A stretch of DNA of 64,000 nucleotides from Bacteroidia bacterium. GTDB taxonomy: Bacteria; Bacteroidota; Bacteroidia; Bacteroidales; Prolixibacteraceae. The DNA lies in NCBI GenBank assembly GCA_026391655.1, contig JAPLDR010000124.1, forward strand, positions 1 through 64,000, in the 5' to 3' direction. A model generated the notes under the pieces. The model searched no databases. It worked only from the letters and a program-made list of their open reading frames with translations, and was not told the DNA's origin. The translations under genes were made by a program, and so were the position numbers. Positions 45,982 through 53,632 of this stretch are shown one piece after another (the stretch's first letter is position 1; each line of letters opens with the position of its first letter).

Positions 45982-46620
45982 ATGATGAAAAGACACATAT
46001 TCTTCTTATTAGTTTTTATTGCGAATTATAATTTCTGTAGTGGCCAGTTGTCTGTTAACTTTAATTGTTCTGAACTTTATTGCTTAACTCAAAAGGCAGA
46101 TACAGATGTAATTATAGAAGATCTTGAATGTCTGGGACCTGGTATTCGGTTGTGTGGTTATATAAATAACAAAACGAGTAATTCAATTTCTTTCGATAGA
46201 GATATCTCTATCTTTTGTTTAAAATATTGTTACTCTGATAGAATTTATACCTCGGAATTTGAAACTATTTCACTTGGCAAGGAAGATTCTTACATCACAA
46301 TTAATCCGAAAGATAGCGTATATTTTTTTCTTCAAACGTCTTCTGCATTTTCGTCCACTTTGTATGTATCAAACAAGAAAGATTATACCAATGAAATTAA
46401 GAATATACTTTCTTCCTTTCAAATTGTGATGAAACTTAAAAAACCAATAATTATTAATAGCGTAAACATTGATAATATCACAGTTGAGACAATAACGGTA
46501 GGACTACCACCATTTGTTTATATATTAGGCAAAGGTTCAGAGAAATCGAAGTATTTTGTAAATGAGCGAAGATCAACATGCATCCCATTAACAGACTCTG
46601 ATCGTTATGATATGCGTTAG
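45982..46620 (+). CDS. Putative immunity protein for tip B (exported)
   Basis: Protein of 212 aa, unrecognised family. It has an N-terminal signal peptide (LLVFIANYNFCSGQ, possible lipobox at Cys) and a beta-rich body with several Cys. It begins 4 bp after the zincin-tip frame. Its role as cognate immunity is inferred from position and from the parallel gene at 43629; the two putative immunity proteins are not obviously related. Confidence 0.5.
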   Translation: MMKRHIFFLLVFIANYNFCSGQLSVNFNCSELYCLTQKADTDVIIEDLECLGPGIRLCGYINNKTSNSISFDRDISIFCLKYCYSDRIYTSEFETISLGKEDSYITINPKDSVYFFLQTSSAFSSTLYVSNKKDYTNEIKNILSSFQIVMKLKKPIIINSVNIDNITVETITVGLPPFVYILGKGSEKSKYFVNERRSTCIPLTDSDRYDMR

Positions 46621-46649
46621 CATTCGCTGATGTTTAGTGCGTCCTAATG

Positions 46650-46691
46650 TAAATGAACGAATTCAGCAATGAAGAGAATTCATTTACAAGC
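46650..46691. repeat. Inverted repeat after putative immunity gene B
   Basis: TGTAAATGAA and TTCATTTACA flank a ~20-bp centre that also contains two GAATTC sites. Possible hairpin; role unknown. Confidence 0.4.
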
Positions 46692-46737
46692 TGTATAAAA
46701 GATGAAGGGATTTTTGAAAGGAGATGATCCTAAGCTG

Positions 46738-46868
46738 CCAGCCGTTTGCAACGATAAGAACCGAATACTACTTTTGTGTTTGTAACAAGTAAATTGTCAG
46801 TAGTTTATAACAATTAAGACAACAAGCCCGGCCAAATGGTTGGGTTTTGTTGTATGGGACAATGTCTG
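46738..46868. repeat. Inter-cassette spacer repeat, copy 2
   Basis: Starts GCCAGCCGTTTGCAACGATA, then TTGTGTTTGTAACAAGTAAA and the CCCGGCCAAATGGTTGGG hairpin. Closely matches the copy at 44396. Confidence 0.7.
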
Positions 46869-46928
46869 AAAAATGTCTGAATTAGGATTTGTAGGATTAG
46901 GCAGATTTACGGGATTTTGGGGTAAAAT

Positions 46929-47015
46929 GTCTGAATTAGGATTTTCAGGATTGAATGATTTGCAGGATTAAGAAATCGTTGTAATCAGGGAAATCGGGTT
47001 AATCCTAATTCAGAC
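46929..47015. repeat. Palindromic element, copy 3 (87 bp)
   Basis: Ends GTCTGAATTAGGATT and AATCCTAATTCAGAC, a perfect 15-bp inverted repeat. Compared with copies 1 and 2, CC/GG in the arms is replaced by TT/AA on both sides. Confidence 0.75.
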
Positions 47016-47023
47016 ATTTTTAT

Positions 47024-47159
47024 CAGTCGTTTGTAACGATAAGAACCGGATACTTCTTTTGTGTTTGTAACAAGTAAACTGGCAGGAGGTTATAATAATT
47101 AAGACAACCAGCCCGGCCATATGGTTGGGTTTTCTTGTATGGGACAATGTCTGAAAGAT
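47024..47159. repeat. Inter-cassette spacer repeat, copy 3
   Basis: Same order as copies 1 and 2 (CGTTTGTAACGATAAGAACC; TTGTGTTTGTAACAAGTAAA; CCCGGCCATATGGTTGGG). No gene lies between copies 2 and 3, so a cassette may have been lost. Confidence 0.65.
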
Positions 47160-47424
47160 GTCTGAATTAGGATTTTCAGGATTAGGCAGATTTACGGGAT
47201 TATGGGGTCACCATGTAGAGACGCATCCCGTGTTTACGGGATGCGTCTCTACATGGTGACCGTATATCTCAAAAATGCTACGGCTGTCTGGATTATGATT
47301 TACAAGATTATGGGAACAAAAGCCCCACCACTGCCCTGCCCAAAGGGGAGAGAGCCAAGATACTCTTCGTGGATTTGCAGGATTATGGGATCGTGGTAAT
47401 CAGGTGAATCAGGTTAAACGTGGT
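47160..47424. repeat. Truncated palindromic elements around a perfect palindrome
   Basis: A left half-element (GTCTGAATTAGGATTTTCAG, 47160-47205) is cut by the palindrome at 47206. A right-hand fragment (47360-47424, GGATTTGCAGGATTATGGGA and onward) ends in a decayed arm. Nothing coding is seen. Confidence 0.5.
47206..47261. repeat. Perfect 26-bp-arm palindrome
   Basis: GGTCACCATGTAGAGACGCA and onward to CCCGT pairs without mismatch with ACGGG onward to TGGTGACC; loop GTTT. The core GTAGAGACGCATCCCGT recurs at 48660. Confidence 0.85.
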
Positions 47425-47754
47425 TTAAATAGGTAGGTTTTTAATGTACGCTTTAATATCGTTATCGGAAATGGTATTTCTTTCAGATTTATCGTAAATA
47501 TCAATCAGGAATATTTGTTCGTTTAGCACATACACATAAGAAATAACACGAGCCCCGCCGCTTTTGCCTTTGCCCTTGCTGGTTATAGCCATGCGAATTT
47601 TAAATACATTACGGCCTAAAGCAGTTCCAAGCGTTGGGTTTTCGAGTAGTTCAGCCCTTAGCTTTATAAGGTCGTCTTTTAGGGAATGGTACTTTTTGGC
47701 AAGTTGTTTAACTTCCTTATTGAAATTATCGGTAGGTATTACTTTATAGCTCAT
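47425..47754 (-). CDS. RelE/ParE-family toxin
   Basis: Protein of 109 aa when started at ATG 47754 (MSYKVIPTDNF). A RelE/ParE fold is suggested by FNKEVKQLAKKYHSLKDDL, the strand segment NVFKIRMAITSKGKGKSGGA and VYVLNEQIFLIDIYDKSER. ParE members poison gyrase and RelE members cut mRNA; which applies here is unknown. It overlaps the antitoxin gene by 11 bp. It sits among repeats in the RHS island. Confidence 0.8.
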   Translation of the reverse strand: MSYKVIPTDNFNKEVKQLAKKYHSLKDDLIKLRAELLENPTLGTALGRNVFKIRMAITSKGKGKSGGARVISYVYVLNEQIFLIDIYDKSERNTISDNDIKAYIKNLPI

Positions 47755-47971
47755 TGAGCAGGTCGTCAAAAGAGTTCGGCTTTTTCTTTCCCTCGGTGAT
47801 CAGTTTTACCTCATGAAAGGCATTTGTAAGCCCTTCAAAAAAGGTTCTTTTGTCTTTTAGCCTTTTATATTCATCTAAGTCCCGTTGTATCTTTTCCCAT
47901 TCATTTAAAGACAAAAGAACGGCATTTTTATTGCCTTTTTGATCGGTTATATATTGAAGGTGCAAACTCAT
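47744..47971 (-). CDS. Antitoxin of the RelE/ParE pair
   Basis: Protein of 75 aa. The N-terminal stretch (LQYITDQKGNKNAVLLSLNE) has a Phd-like look, and the C-terminus (FEGLTNAFHEVKLI and a charged tail ending FDDLLNEL) would wrap the toxin. It precedes and overlaps the toxin gene, the normal order. It probably autoregulates the pair. Confidence 0.7.
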   Translation of the reverse strand: MSLHLQYITDQKGNKNAVLLSLNEWEKIQRDLDEYKRLKDKRTFFEGLTNAFHEVKLITEGKKKPNSFDDLLNEL

Positions 47972-48114
47972 AATTTTACGCTTTTAGTTGTATCCAATTC
48001 TTTAATATTCGGTTGCCAATCTTCAAATTTACTGAACTGAAAATTATCAATCTCTTTCTTCAACAAAAATAGTGAAACAAAGTCAATAAAAAAATCCGTA
48101 AAAAATTCATGACA
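47968..48114 (-). CDS. Short hypothetical frame upstream of the antitoxin
   Basis: About 48 codons (HEFFTDFFIDFVSLFLL; FEDWQPNIKELDTTKS) whose stop overlaps the antitoxin ATG (ATGA). The frame continues upstream to 48201 only through repeat DNA, so a true start is not evident. It may be the 3' end of a gene broken by the repeats. Family not recognised. Confidence 0.25.
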   Translation of the reverse strand, partial: CHEFFTDFFIDFVSLFLLKKEIDNFQFSKFEDWQPNIKELDTTKSVKL

Positions 48115-48290
48115 ACAATAAAGCCCGGCCAAATGGTTGGGTTTTGTGAGCCCCACCCCTGCCCTCCCCAATAGGGAGGGAGCCCAGATACCCGTTTGCA
48201 ACGATAAGAAAAAATGTCTGAATTAGGATTTGTAGGATTAGGCAGATTTACAGGATTATGGGATTGGGGTAATCAGGTGAGATGGGTTTA
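48107..48290. repeat. Fragments of spacer repeat and palindromic element
   Basis: Contains CCCGGCCAAATGGTTGGG (48126), a GCCCTCCCCAATAGGGAGGG hairpin (48162), GTTTGCAACGATAAGAA (48193) and GTCTGAATTAGGATTTGTAG (48217). Confidence 0.5.
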
Positions 48291-48642
48291 CAAATCCTCC
48301 GAAAAGTCACCAAAAGTACAATTTCCGTATAACTATATAAACAAGACCTCGGACGCACAATTGTTTGGCAACAATTATCCAAACGAGACCTTGGGCGTTC
48401 AATTGTTTGGCAACAATTATATAAACGAGACCTTGGGCGTTCAATTGTTTGGCAACAATTATTCAAACGAGACCTTGGATACTCAATTGTTTAGCAACAA
48501 TTATACAACCGAGACCTCGGATACTCAATTGTTTGGCAACAATTATACAACCGAGACCTCGGACACTCAATTGTTTGGCAACAATTATTCAAACGAGACC
48601 TCGGACACTCAATTGTTTGATTACATTGATCTAAACGAGTGA
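48214..48642 (+). CDS. Repeat-encoded frame (14-residue repeats), doubtful gene
   Basis: A 142-codon frame made almost wholly of the 42-bp minisatellite, giving NET(L/S)(G/D)(V/T)QLFGNNY(I/S/T) units. The TTG/ATG region lies in a palindromic-element fragment. The minus strand and other frames stay open too, because 42 is divisible by three. I consider translation unlikely but cannot rule it out. Confidence 0.2.
   Translation: MSELGFVGLGRFTGLWDWGNQVRWVYKSSEKSPKVQFPYNYINKTSDAQLFGNNYPNETLGVQLFGNNYINETLGVQLFGNNYSNETLDTQLFSNNYTTETSDTQLFGNNYTTETSDTQLFGNNYSNETSDTQLFDYIDLNE
48341..48634. repeat. 42-bp minisatellite, seven units
   Basis: Seven head-to-tail 42-bp units of the type ACGAGACCTTGGGCGTTCAA followed by TTGTTTGGCAACAATTAT and four to five bases. 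Each of the first six units contains the self-complementary AATTGTTTGGCAACAATT (unit 4 has one change). A partial unit precedes and five bases follow. Confidence 0.9.
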
Positions 48643-48659
48643 ATGCAAGGTCGGTTCCA

Positions 48660-48697
48660 CGTAGAGACGCATCCCGTAAATACGGGATACGTCTCTG
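48660..48697. repeat. Second copy of the GTAGAGACGC palindrome
   Basis: GTAGAGACGCATCCCGTA against TACGGGATACGTCTCTGC. Both this and the copy at 47206 are followed by CCGTATATCTCAAAAA and GCTGTCTGGATTATGATTTA. Confidence 0.75.
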
Positions 48698-48801
48698 CAA
48701 CACAACCGTATATCTCAAAAACGCAGCCGCTGTCTGGATTATGATTTACAGGATTAGTGACGGTTTTATCTTAAGAGAAGCCTTCACTGATTCAAACTAA
48801 C

Positions 48802-50517
48802 TTAAAGTTTAACCGAGGCTGTCGCGCATTTTGCTTTAAGTGAACTGTAGTTAAAAATTATTTCGCCTTTTCCCTCAATCAAAAACTGATATTCAGCAAC
48901 TCCGTAGCTGGGAATGGCAAGAAATTGAATTTCGGGTTTTTTCTCCTTGTAAGTGACTTTATTAATCCTTGCATCATTAATTTTCCCGCCGGCAACAACT
49001 TTTCCACCCGAAACTTTTAACATATCCTGGGGGTATAGTTTTGTTTTAACTGAGTTAGCTGACATGGTAGGCAATCCTTTTTTATTCTGCAATCGTACCC
49101 TCACCTGGTGCAGCTCCTTCCCTATCTTTTTGACATCAAATACTTCCATCGTTATTTCAGGGGTATTATCTGCAGCGAGGAGAACAACCGAAGCATTACG
49201 ATGAACCAATTCGGGCAACATAAAGGGGTGAGGAAGCCTGGAGCTCATTTTTACCCATCCGCCAATTTCGATTTCGCCATAGGTTGGGTGAATAAATTTC
49301 TTCCACTCCTTGTATAATTCACCTTGTGCGACCTTGTCATTGAATTTTAACAGTTCTCTCGGCAAATCAGCTTCATTTCCAGGTTGCTGCGACTTTTTCA
49401 CATCCTCGCGGTAGGTTTCCGATTCACGCTGAAACAATTCGCCCGTGAATGAAAAAGCTCCGTTTATGTAGAACAAATGAGAATCGAAATCACCGTAAGT
49501 GACATAGAGGTCGTACGACGCCTGATAAACATATCCGGGAGTAATTTTTAGTGCTTCCTTGCCGATCACATCATAAGCTGCAATATCTGAAGGATCAACA
49601 TAGATTGATTTCTCAGATGGGACCCGAAGCCACATTCCTCCATTATTGTGAAAAGCAAATCCGATGATGATATTCGGACGTGCAGTGATATAATCGTTGA
49701 TGGCCTTCAGACCAATTCCTGAAAGCGGAAAGTTGCCGGCTCCGCTCTGTACATAAGAAGGCATCCAGTTGTAACCCCAGTTGCGGTTAGCATCAAGGTA
49801 CCCTTCGCCATCTTCGTTCAGTTTTCCATCGCCATCATTATCAATGCCTTCAAAACCCAGCAATGTGTATTCGCCCTGTTCGCCCGGTTTGATACGTACC
49901 ATTATCCGCTTGTCTTCCGGATCAACTTTATAGGCTCCAAACGGATCCTTGATCCTCATTTGGCAAATGTTACCGTCACCATCCAGATCGTCATAACCAT
50001 CTTCATCAACAAGACCGTCACCATCATCATCCCTGGGAACACGGATACTTCTGTTCGAGCTTGGCGTATTTGCATCGGTAAAAAAATGGTATCGGCCATC
50101 AACATTTACCACAGGGATGATGTAGTGAGCATTCTTGTCGACTACTTTCGTGATTTTATCGTTTTCGCCATATTTGGTCAGTAACATATTGGCATAATAC
50201 AAACAGACCTCACCTGCCTGAATTTCGTTCCCATGAATATTCCCGTCAACATAAACTCCAGGTTTAGAAAGCGGTTCGCCCGTTTTTGGGTTATTGATCG
50301 TCAGCGCATAAATCTCACGTCCCTCTTCACTCTTACCGACCACATCGAGTTTGGTCAGTTCAGGAAAAGCTTTGTTCAACACTTTCAATGCTTCAACTAC
50401 TTCTTCATAATTGTAATACCTGTCGAAACGCAAAGGCACTTCAATTTTCCCCTTGTCGGCCGAAAAGACCGTCGTAAAGATTAAAATTAGCTGGAATAAC
50501 AATATATATCGTCTCAT
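48802..50517 (-). CDS. M14-family zinc carboxypeptidase, catalytically complete
   Basis: Protein of 571 aa with signal peptide. Zn ligands H95 and E98 (NIHGNE) and H290 (FAFHNNGG), the substrate-binding NR pair at 244-245 (DANRNW) and catalytic E360 (FTGELFQRE) are all present. Inserted near residues 163-182 and 226-237 are Asp-rich loops (RDDDGDGLVDEDGYDDLDGD; DNDGDGKLNEDG) that probably bind calcium. A C-terminal beta domain follows from ~430. It should remove or process peptides outside the cell. It lies 2 bp downstream of an inactive paralogue, as a probable operon. Confidence 0.87.
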   Translation of the reverse strand: MRRYILLFQLILIFTTVFSADKGKIEVPLRFDRYYNYEEVVEALKVLNKAFPELTKLDVVGKSEEGREIYALTINNPKTGEPLSKPGVYVDGNIHGNEIQAGEVCLYYANMLLTKYGENDKITKVVDKNAHYIIPVVNVDGRYHFFTDANTPSSNRSIRVPRDDDGDGLVDEDGYDDLDGDGNICQMRIKDPFGAYKVDPEDKRIMVRIKPGEQGEYTLLGFEGIDNDGDGKLNEDGEGYLDANRNWGYNWMPSYVQSGAGNFPLSGIGLKAINDYITARPNIIIGFAFHNNGGMWLRVPSEKSIYVDPSDIAAYDVIGKEALKITPGYVYQASYDLYVTYGDFDSHLFYINGAFSFTGELFQRESETYREDVKKSQQPGNEADLPRELLKFNDKVAQGELYKEWKKFIHPTYGEIEIGGWVKMSSRLPHPFMLPELVHRNASVVLLAADNTPEITMEVFDVKKIGKELHQVRVRLQNKKGLPTMSANSVKTKLYPQDMLKVSGGKVVAGGKINDARINKVTYKEKKPEIQFLAIPSYGVAEYQFLIEGKGEIIFNYSSLKAKCATASVKL

Positions 50518-50519
50518 GA

Positions 50520-52364
50520 TTATCCTCCGATTTTTATTTGTTTAACTTCAGAACCAAACACCGTTGATTCCAGTTTCACCGAAATTGTTGGTTTTTTATC
50601 CATTTTAACCAGCCAGGTCAGCTTTTTCACCTGGTTTCCGCCAATGCTTCCCAAAGGTGTACGTTTTAAACCTTCGAGCAGATCAATATCACCATCGAGC
50701 ACAACGACTACGGGAGCCGGTTGTTTGTTTCGTTCACCTATTGAAGTGGGATAAGGCAGGTATCCTTTGTTCCCGACGTAAAGTTCAAGTTTAAATACGC
50801 CGCCACCCATATCCGTAACTTTTTCGTCAGCAAAAGAAATATCGGGCAATTTTTTGCTGAGTTGGAGTAGCCATGGCAATTGAATCTTAAGCAGTGAATC
50901 GATCTTTTCAGGTTTTGGTGTCGATTCGAGGTACGGAACAAATCCTCCGATTTCAACTTCTCCCAAAGTAGGATGACTGTATTTTTGCCATGGTACAAAT
51001 CCTTTCCCTCCAAATTCTTTTTCAGAATAAGCCAGAAGTGATTTATCTTTCACGCTTAATTCATCCGGGTTCTTTTTTTCAACTTTTTCAGGCAATTCAG
51101 CGCCTTTTTCGGTTTTCTTCTCCTCCTTAACTTTCGGAACTGAAAATAAATTCATGCTGAATGAAGGCACTCCAAGCTGATAATAGGCCCAAAGTTCAAA
51201 TGAACCGTCTTTGTCAGCAGAAGGGTCCAGCGTTTCTATACTGAAACTCTTATTTTTCAGGTAATTCTTATAATCCTCTGAAAGCCTGGTGTAGAACTTC
51301 AGGTCGTCTTCCATGGGATTTACCGCAGCTCCCAATCCGAGATAACCGGAAACCAAGGATGGAGTAGCCTCTACATTTGCCGGAAGAACAAGTTTCAATA
51401 ATTCAATCACTTCATTCATCGTATACGATCGTGAAGGATCGGCACCCAGCATGGTTGCAAATCGGTTTGGAATTTTTATGCTCTCGGGATTGGCTTCACC
51501 CTTTCTTCCTCCTTTTGGCGGTAACAAACAGAAATTTGAACTTCCCAGCGTATAAACCATGGCTATGTTTGGCCGGTCATAGATAAATTTCATGATTCCG
51601 TAAACTTCAGGAGTCTGGCCCGGCCATAATCCTGCTTCCTTTTTGTTTTTTGGGAAAAGGTGTGGAAAAGCAATTCCAACATTTATACCACCTTCACCAT
51701 CTTCATTGTATTCACCATCTCCGTCGTTATCAATGCCTTCCGTGTATAATTTATATTCTCCGCGTTCATTCTTTTTGACATCAGCCGGAACCATGATCCG
51801 CGGGTCAATTTTGGAAGCAATGTAGGTTCCTGTTAAATCTTTAACCCGCATTTGAGTGATCAATCCATCGCCATTCAAATCTTCGAAACCATCTTCATTC
51901 AATGATTCATCCACATCGTTGTTAATCGGAAAATCGTTGACCGTTCTGTCGTATTTTAGACCGGAGAAATAACCTTTTGATGCATCAGGATTGGGTAAAG
52001 GCAAAATATACCACTTCAAGCCAGATGTATATTTGGAAGAGTCGAGCAGCATTTTAACCAGTCCAAGCGCACCTTCAGTTGCCAGAGGATAATTACCTTC
52101 GAAATTAGCTCCGACAAAAACGGCCGGATCTAATTCGGAATTCTTCCCGATTTCGATCACCGTTATAGCTTCTCCTCCCGGACTTGTCGCAATGGCATGC
52201 AGTTGAATCTGAGCAGGATGGTTTTGCTGAAGGTTCTTTAATATTTGCTGAACTTCGTTGTTGTTATGGTATTTTTCGAAAGAAATTCCATTTTGAGCAT
52301 CTAACGACTCAATGGAAACAACGAACAGGCATAACAAAAAAATGGTTAACAGGTTTTTGTACAT
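50520..52364 (-). CDS. M14-like pseudopeptidase, active site lost
   Basis: Secreted protein of 614 aa, parallel in layout to the gene downstream, including the Asp-rich loops (NNDVDESLNEDGFEDLNGDG; DNDGDGEYNEDGEGG) and C-terminal domain. At the zinc site NFEGNY replaces NIHGNE (His to Glu89, Glu to Tyr92). The third ligand His is absent (VYTLGSSNF) and the catalytic Glu position reads SMNLF. It therefore cannot be a standard carboxypeptidase. It could bind peptides or partner the active paralogue. An insert of Lys/Glu-rich sequence (EEKKTEKGAELPEKVEKK) is unique to it. Confidence 0.82.
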   Translation of the reverse strand: MYKNLLTIFLLCLFVVSIESLDAQNGISFEKYHNNNEVQQILKNLQQNHPAQIQLHAIATSPGGEAITVIEIGKNSELDPAVFVGANFEGNYPLATEGALGLVKMLLDSSKYTSGLKWYILPLPNPDASKGYFSGLKYDRTVNDFPINNDVDESLNEDGFEDLNGDGLITQMRVKDLTGTYIASKIDPRIMVPADVKKNERGEYKLYTEGIDNDGDGEYNEDGEGGINVGIAFPHLFPKNKKEAGLWPGQTPEVYGIMKFIYDRPNIAMVYTLGSSNFCLLPPKGGRKGEANPESIKIPNRFATMLGADPSRSYTMNEVIELLKLVLPANVEATPSLVSGYLGLGAAVNPMEDDLKFYTRLSEDYKNYLKNKSFSIETLDPSADKDGSFELWAYYQLGVPSFSMNLFSVPKVKEEKKTEKGAELPEKVEKKNPDELSVKDKSLLAYSEKEFGGKGFVPWQKYSHPTLGEVEIGGFVPYLESTPKPEKIDSLLKIQLPWLLQLSKKLPDISFADEKVTDMGGGVFKLELYVGNKGYLPYPTSIGERNKQPAPVVVVLDGDIDLLEGLKRTPLGSIGGNQVKKLTWLVKMDKKPTISVKLESTVFGSEVKQIKIGG

Positions 52365-52487
52365 GTTGAAAGTTTAGTAGTTGACAAATCGGGGCTAAAA
52401 ATACTTTTTTTATGATATTCGGTCTTACAAAAGGGGAAATAATTTAAATGTACTTCTGAGGGTCAATGCTCCGGATCATCTGAAAGT

Positions 52488-53521
52488 TTACCATTTGATA
52501 TTTTTGTCAATATAATCAATCAGATCATCGGCCATCAATGGGTGAATATTTTGGGATCGGCCATACCTTTCACTGCCTTATCGATATAACCGGGCCATGG
52601 TGAACCCTTTTGTGTGGCATCCATACTACCGAGTACGCATATGATGGAGGCTTTTGGATACATGCCCCTGATTTTCAGTACTAAATCCTGGTAAGATTTG
52701 ATAATTTTATTCTCATCCGGCCGTGTTGTTCCAAAACGGGCTTTAAACTGCTCATGTGCAGGAAGACTGATCAGCCAGCTATCGTTTTGGAACAAGTTGA
52801 TTACAACAAGATCCGGAGTAAACTTCGAAAAATTCCACTTGCTGTCGGGATCCGATGGGTTCAAACGGTCGTACATTTCGGGCATAACAATCGGAAACCA
52901 ACTTACCATCACCCCAATACCACTTCGGGAAATACATGAATACTGAGCATTGTAATGGCGGGCTGTACGACCGGCATAGGTCAGATAATTATTAAAGAAT
53001 TCGGGAGCACCAGAATCATTTTGTCCATCGGGAACATCTACTCCGTGACCGGCTGTAATGGAATTGCCATAAAATTCAATTTTCTTTTTTCCGGGGTGAT
53101 CAGGTTTCAAAACCCGGGCTCCGTCATTCAGTTCAAATCCGTAGAATGAAGTAACCGTCGTATTATCGGTTAGCTTGAAAAGTTGTATCGAATGCCTTCC
53201 TTTAGGTAAACCTGATGCCAGCAGATACCTTGTCTTGAGGGTGTCAGGCTTTATCTTTTTAGCATGTTCGGCATCGCCATCAATGATGGAATAGAAATAA
53301 GTGGTTCCAATCCCGTTTTTCAGGATTGCCTTTGCATCAGTTCCCTCAAAATTGATTGTGGCAGATGTACCGGGCCAATAAATTTTCACACACTGGTTTT
53401 CAACCGTCTCAATCCTGCCCATATAGGCTATGCTTTCCTGGTTGAATGGAACAATGTTCTGCCCGTGACTGATGGTGACAACAACGAACAGTAGCAGGGA
53501 AATCAAATAATTTCTACGCAT
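52488..53521 (-). CDS. Secreted SGNH/GDSL esterase, frameshifted at the 3' end
   Basis: The first frame gives 328 aa (52535-53521): signal peptide, N-terminal beta-sandwich (~25-135), then the SGNH domain with FYGNSITAGHG (Ser154) and NLFQNDSW. This resembles two-domain acetylxylan-esterase-like proteins. It stops at FTH just where the catalytic His is expected. In the +1 frame the sequence runs on as HPLMADDLIDYIDKNIKW to a stop at 52488, the normal family end. A one-base indel near 52535-52550, beside TTTT and GGG runs, would explain this. Confidence 0.7.
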
Positions 53522-53632
53522 TGGCTTTTGTTTTAATGTGCTTAGTATTCTTATTCCAAGGTTGTTTTACTCTGGTTTCTGATAAAAATGCATTTTCTCC
53601 GGCTTTGCCTTATCATAAGGGACTTTAAAATT

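Noticed and set aside
48341-48634. CRISPR array
   Set aside because: Units are contiguous 42-bp repeats with graded differences; there are no unique spacers and no cas genes.
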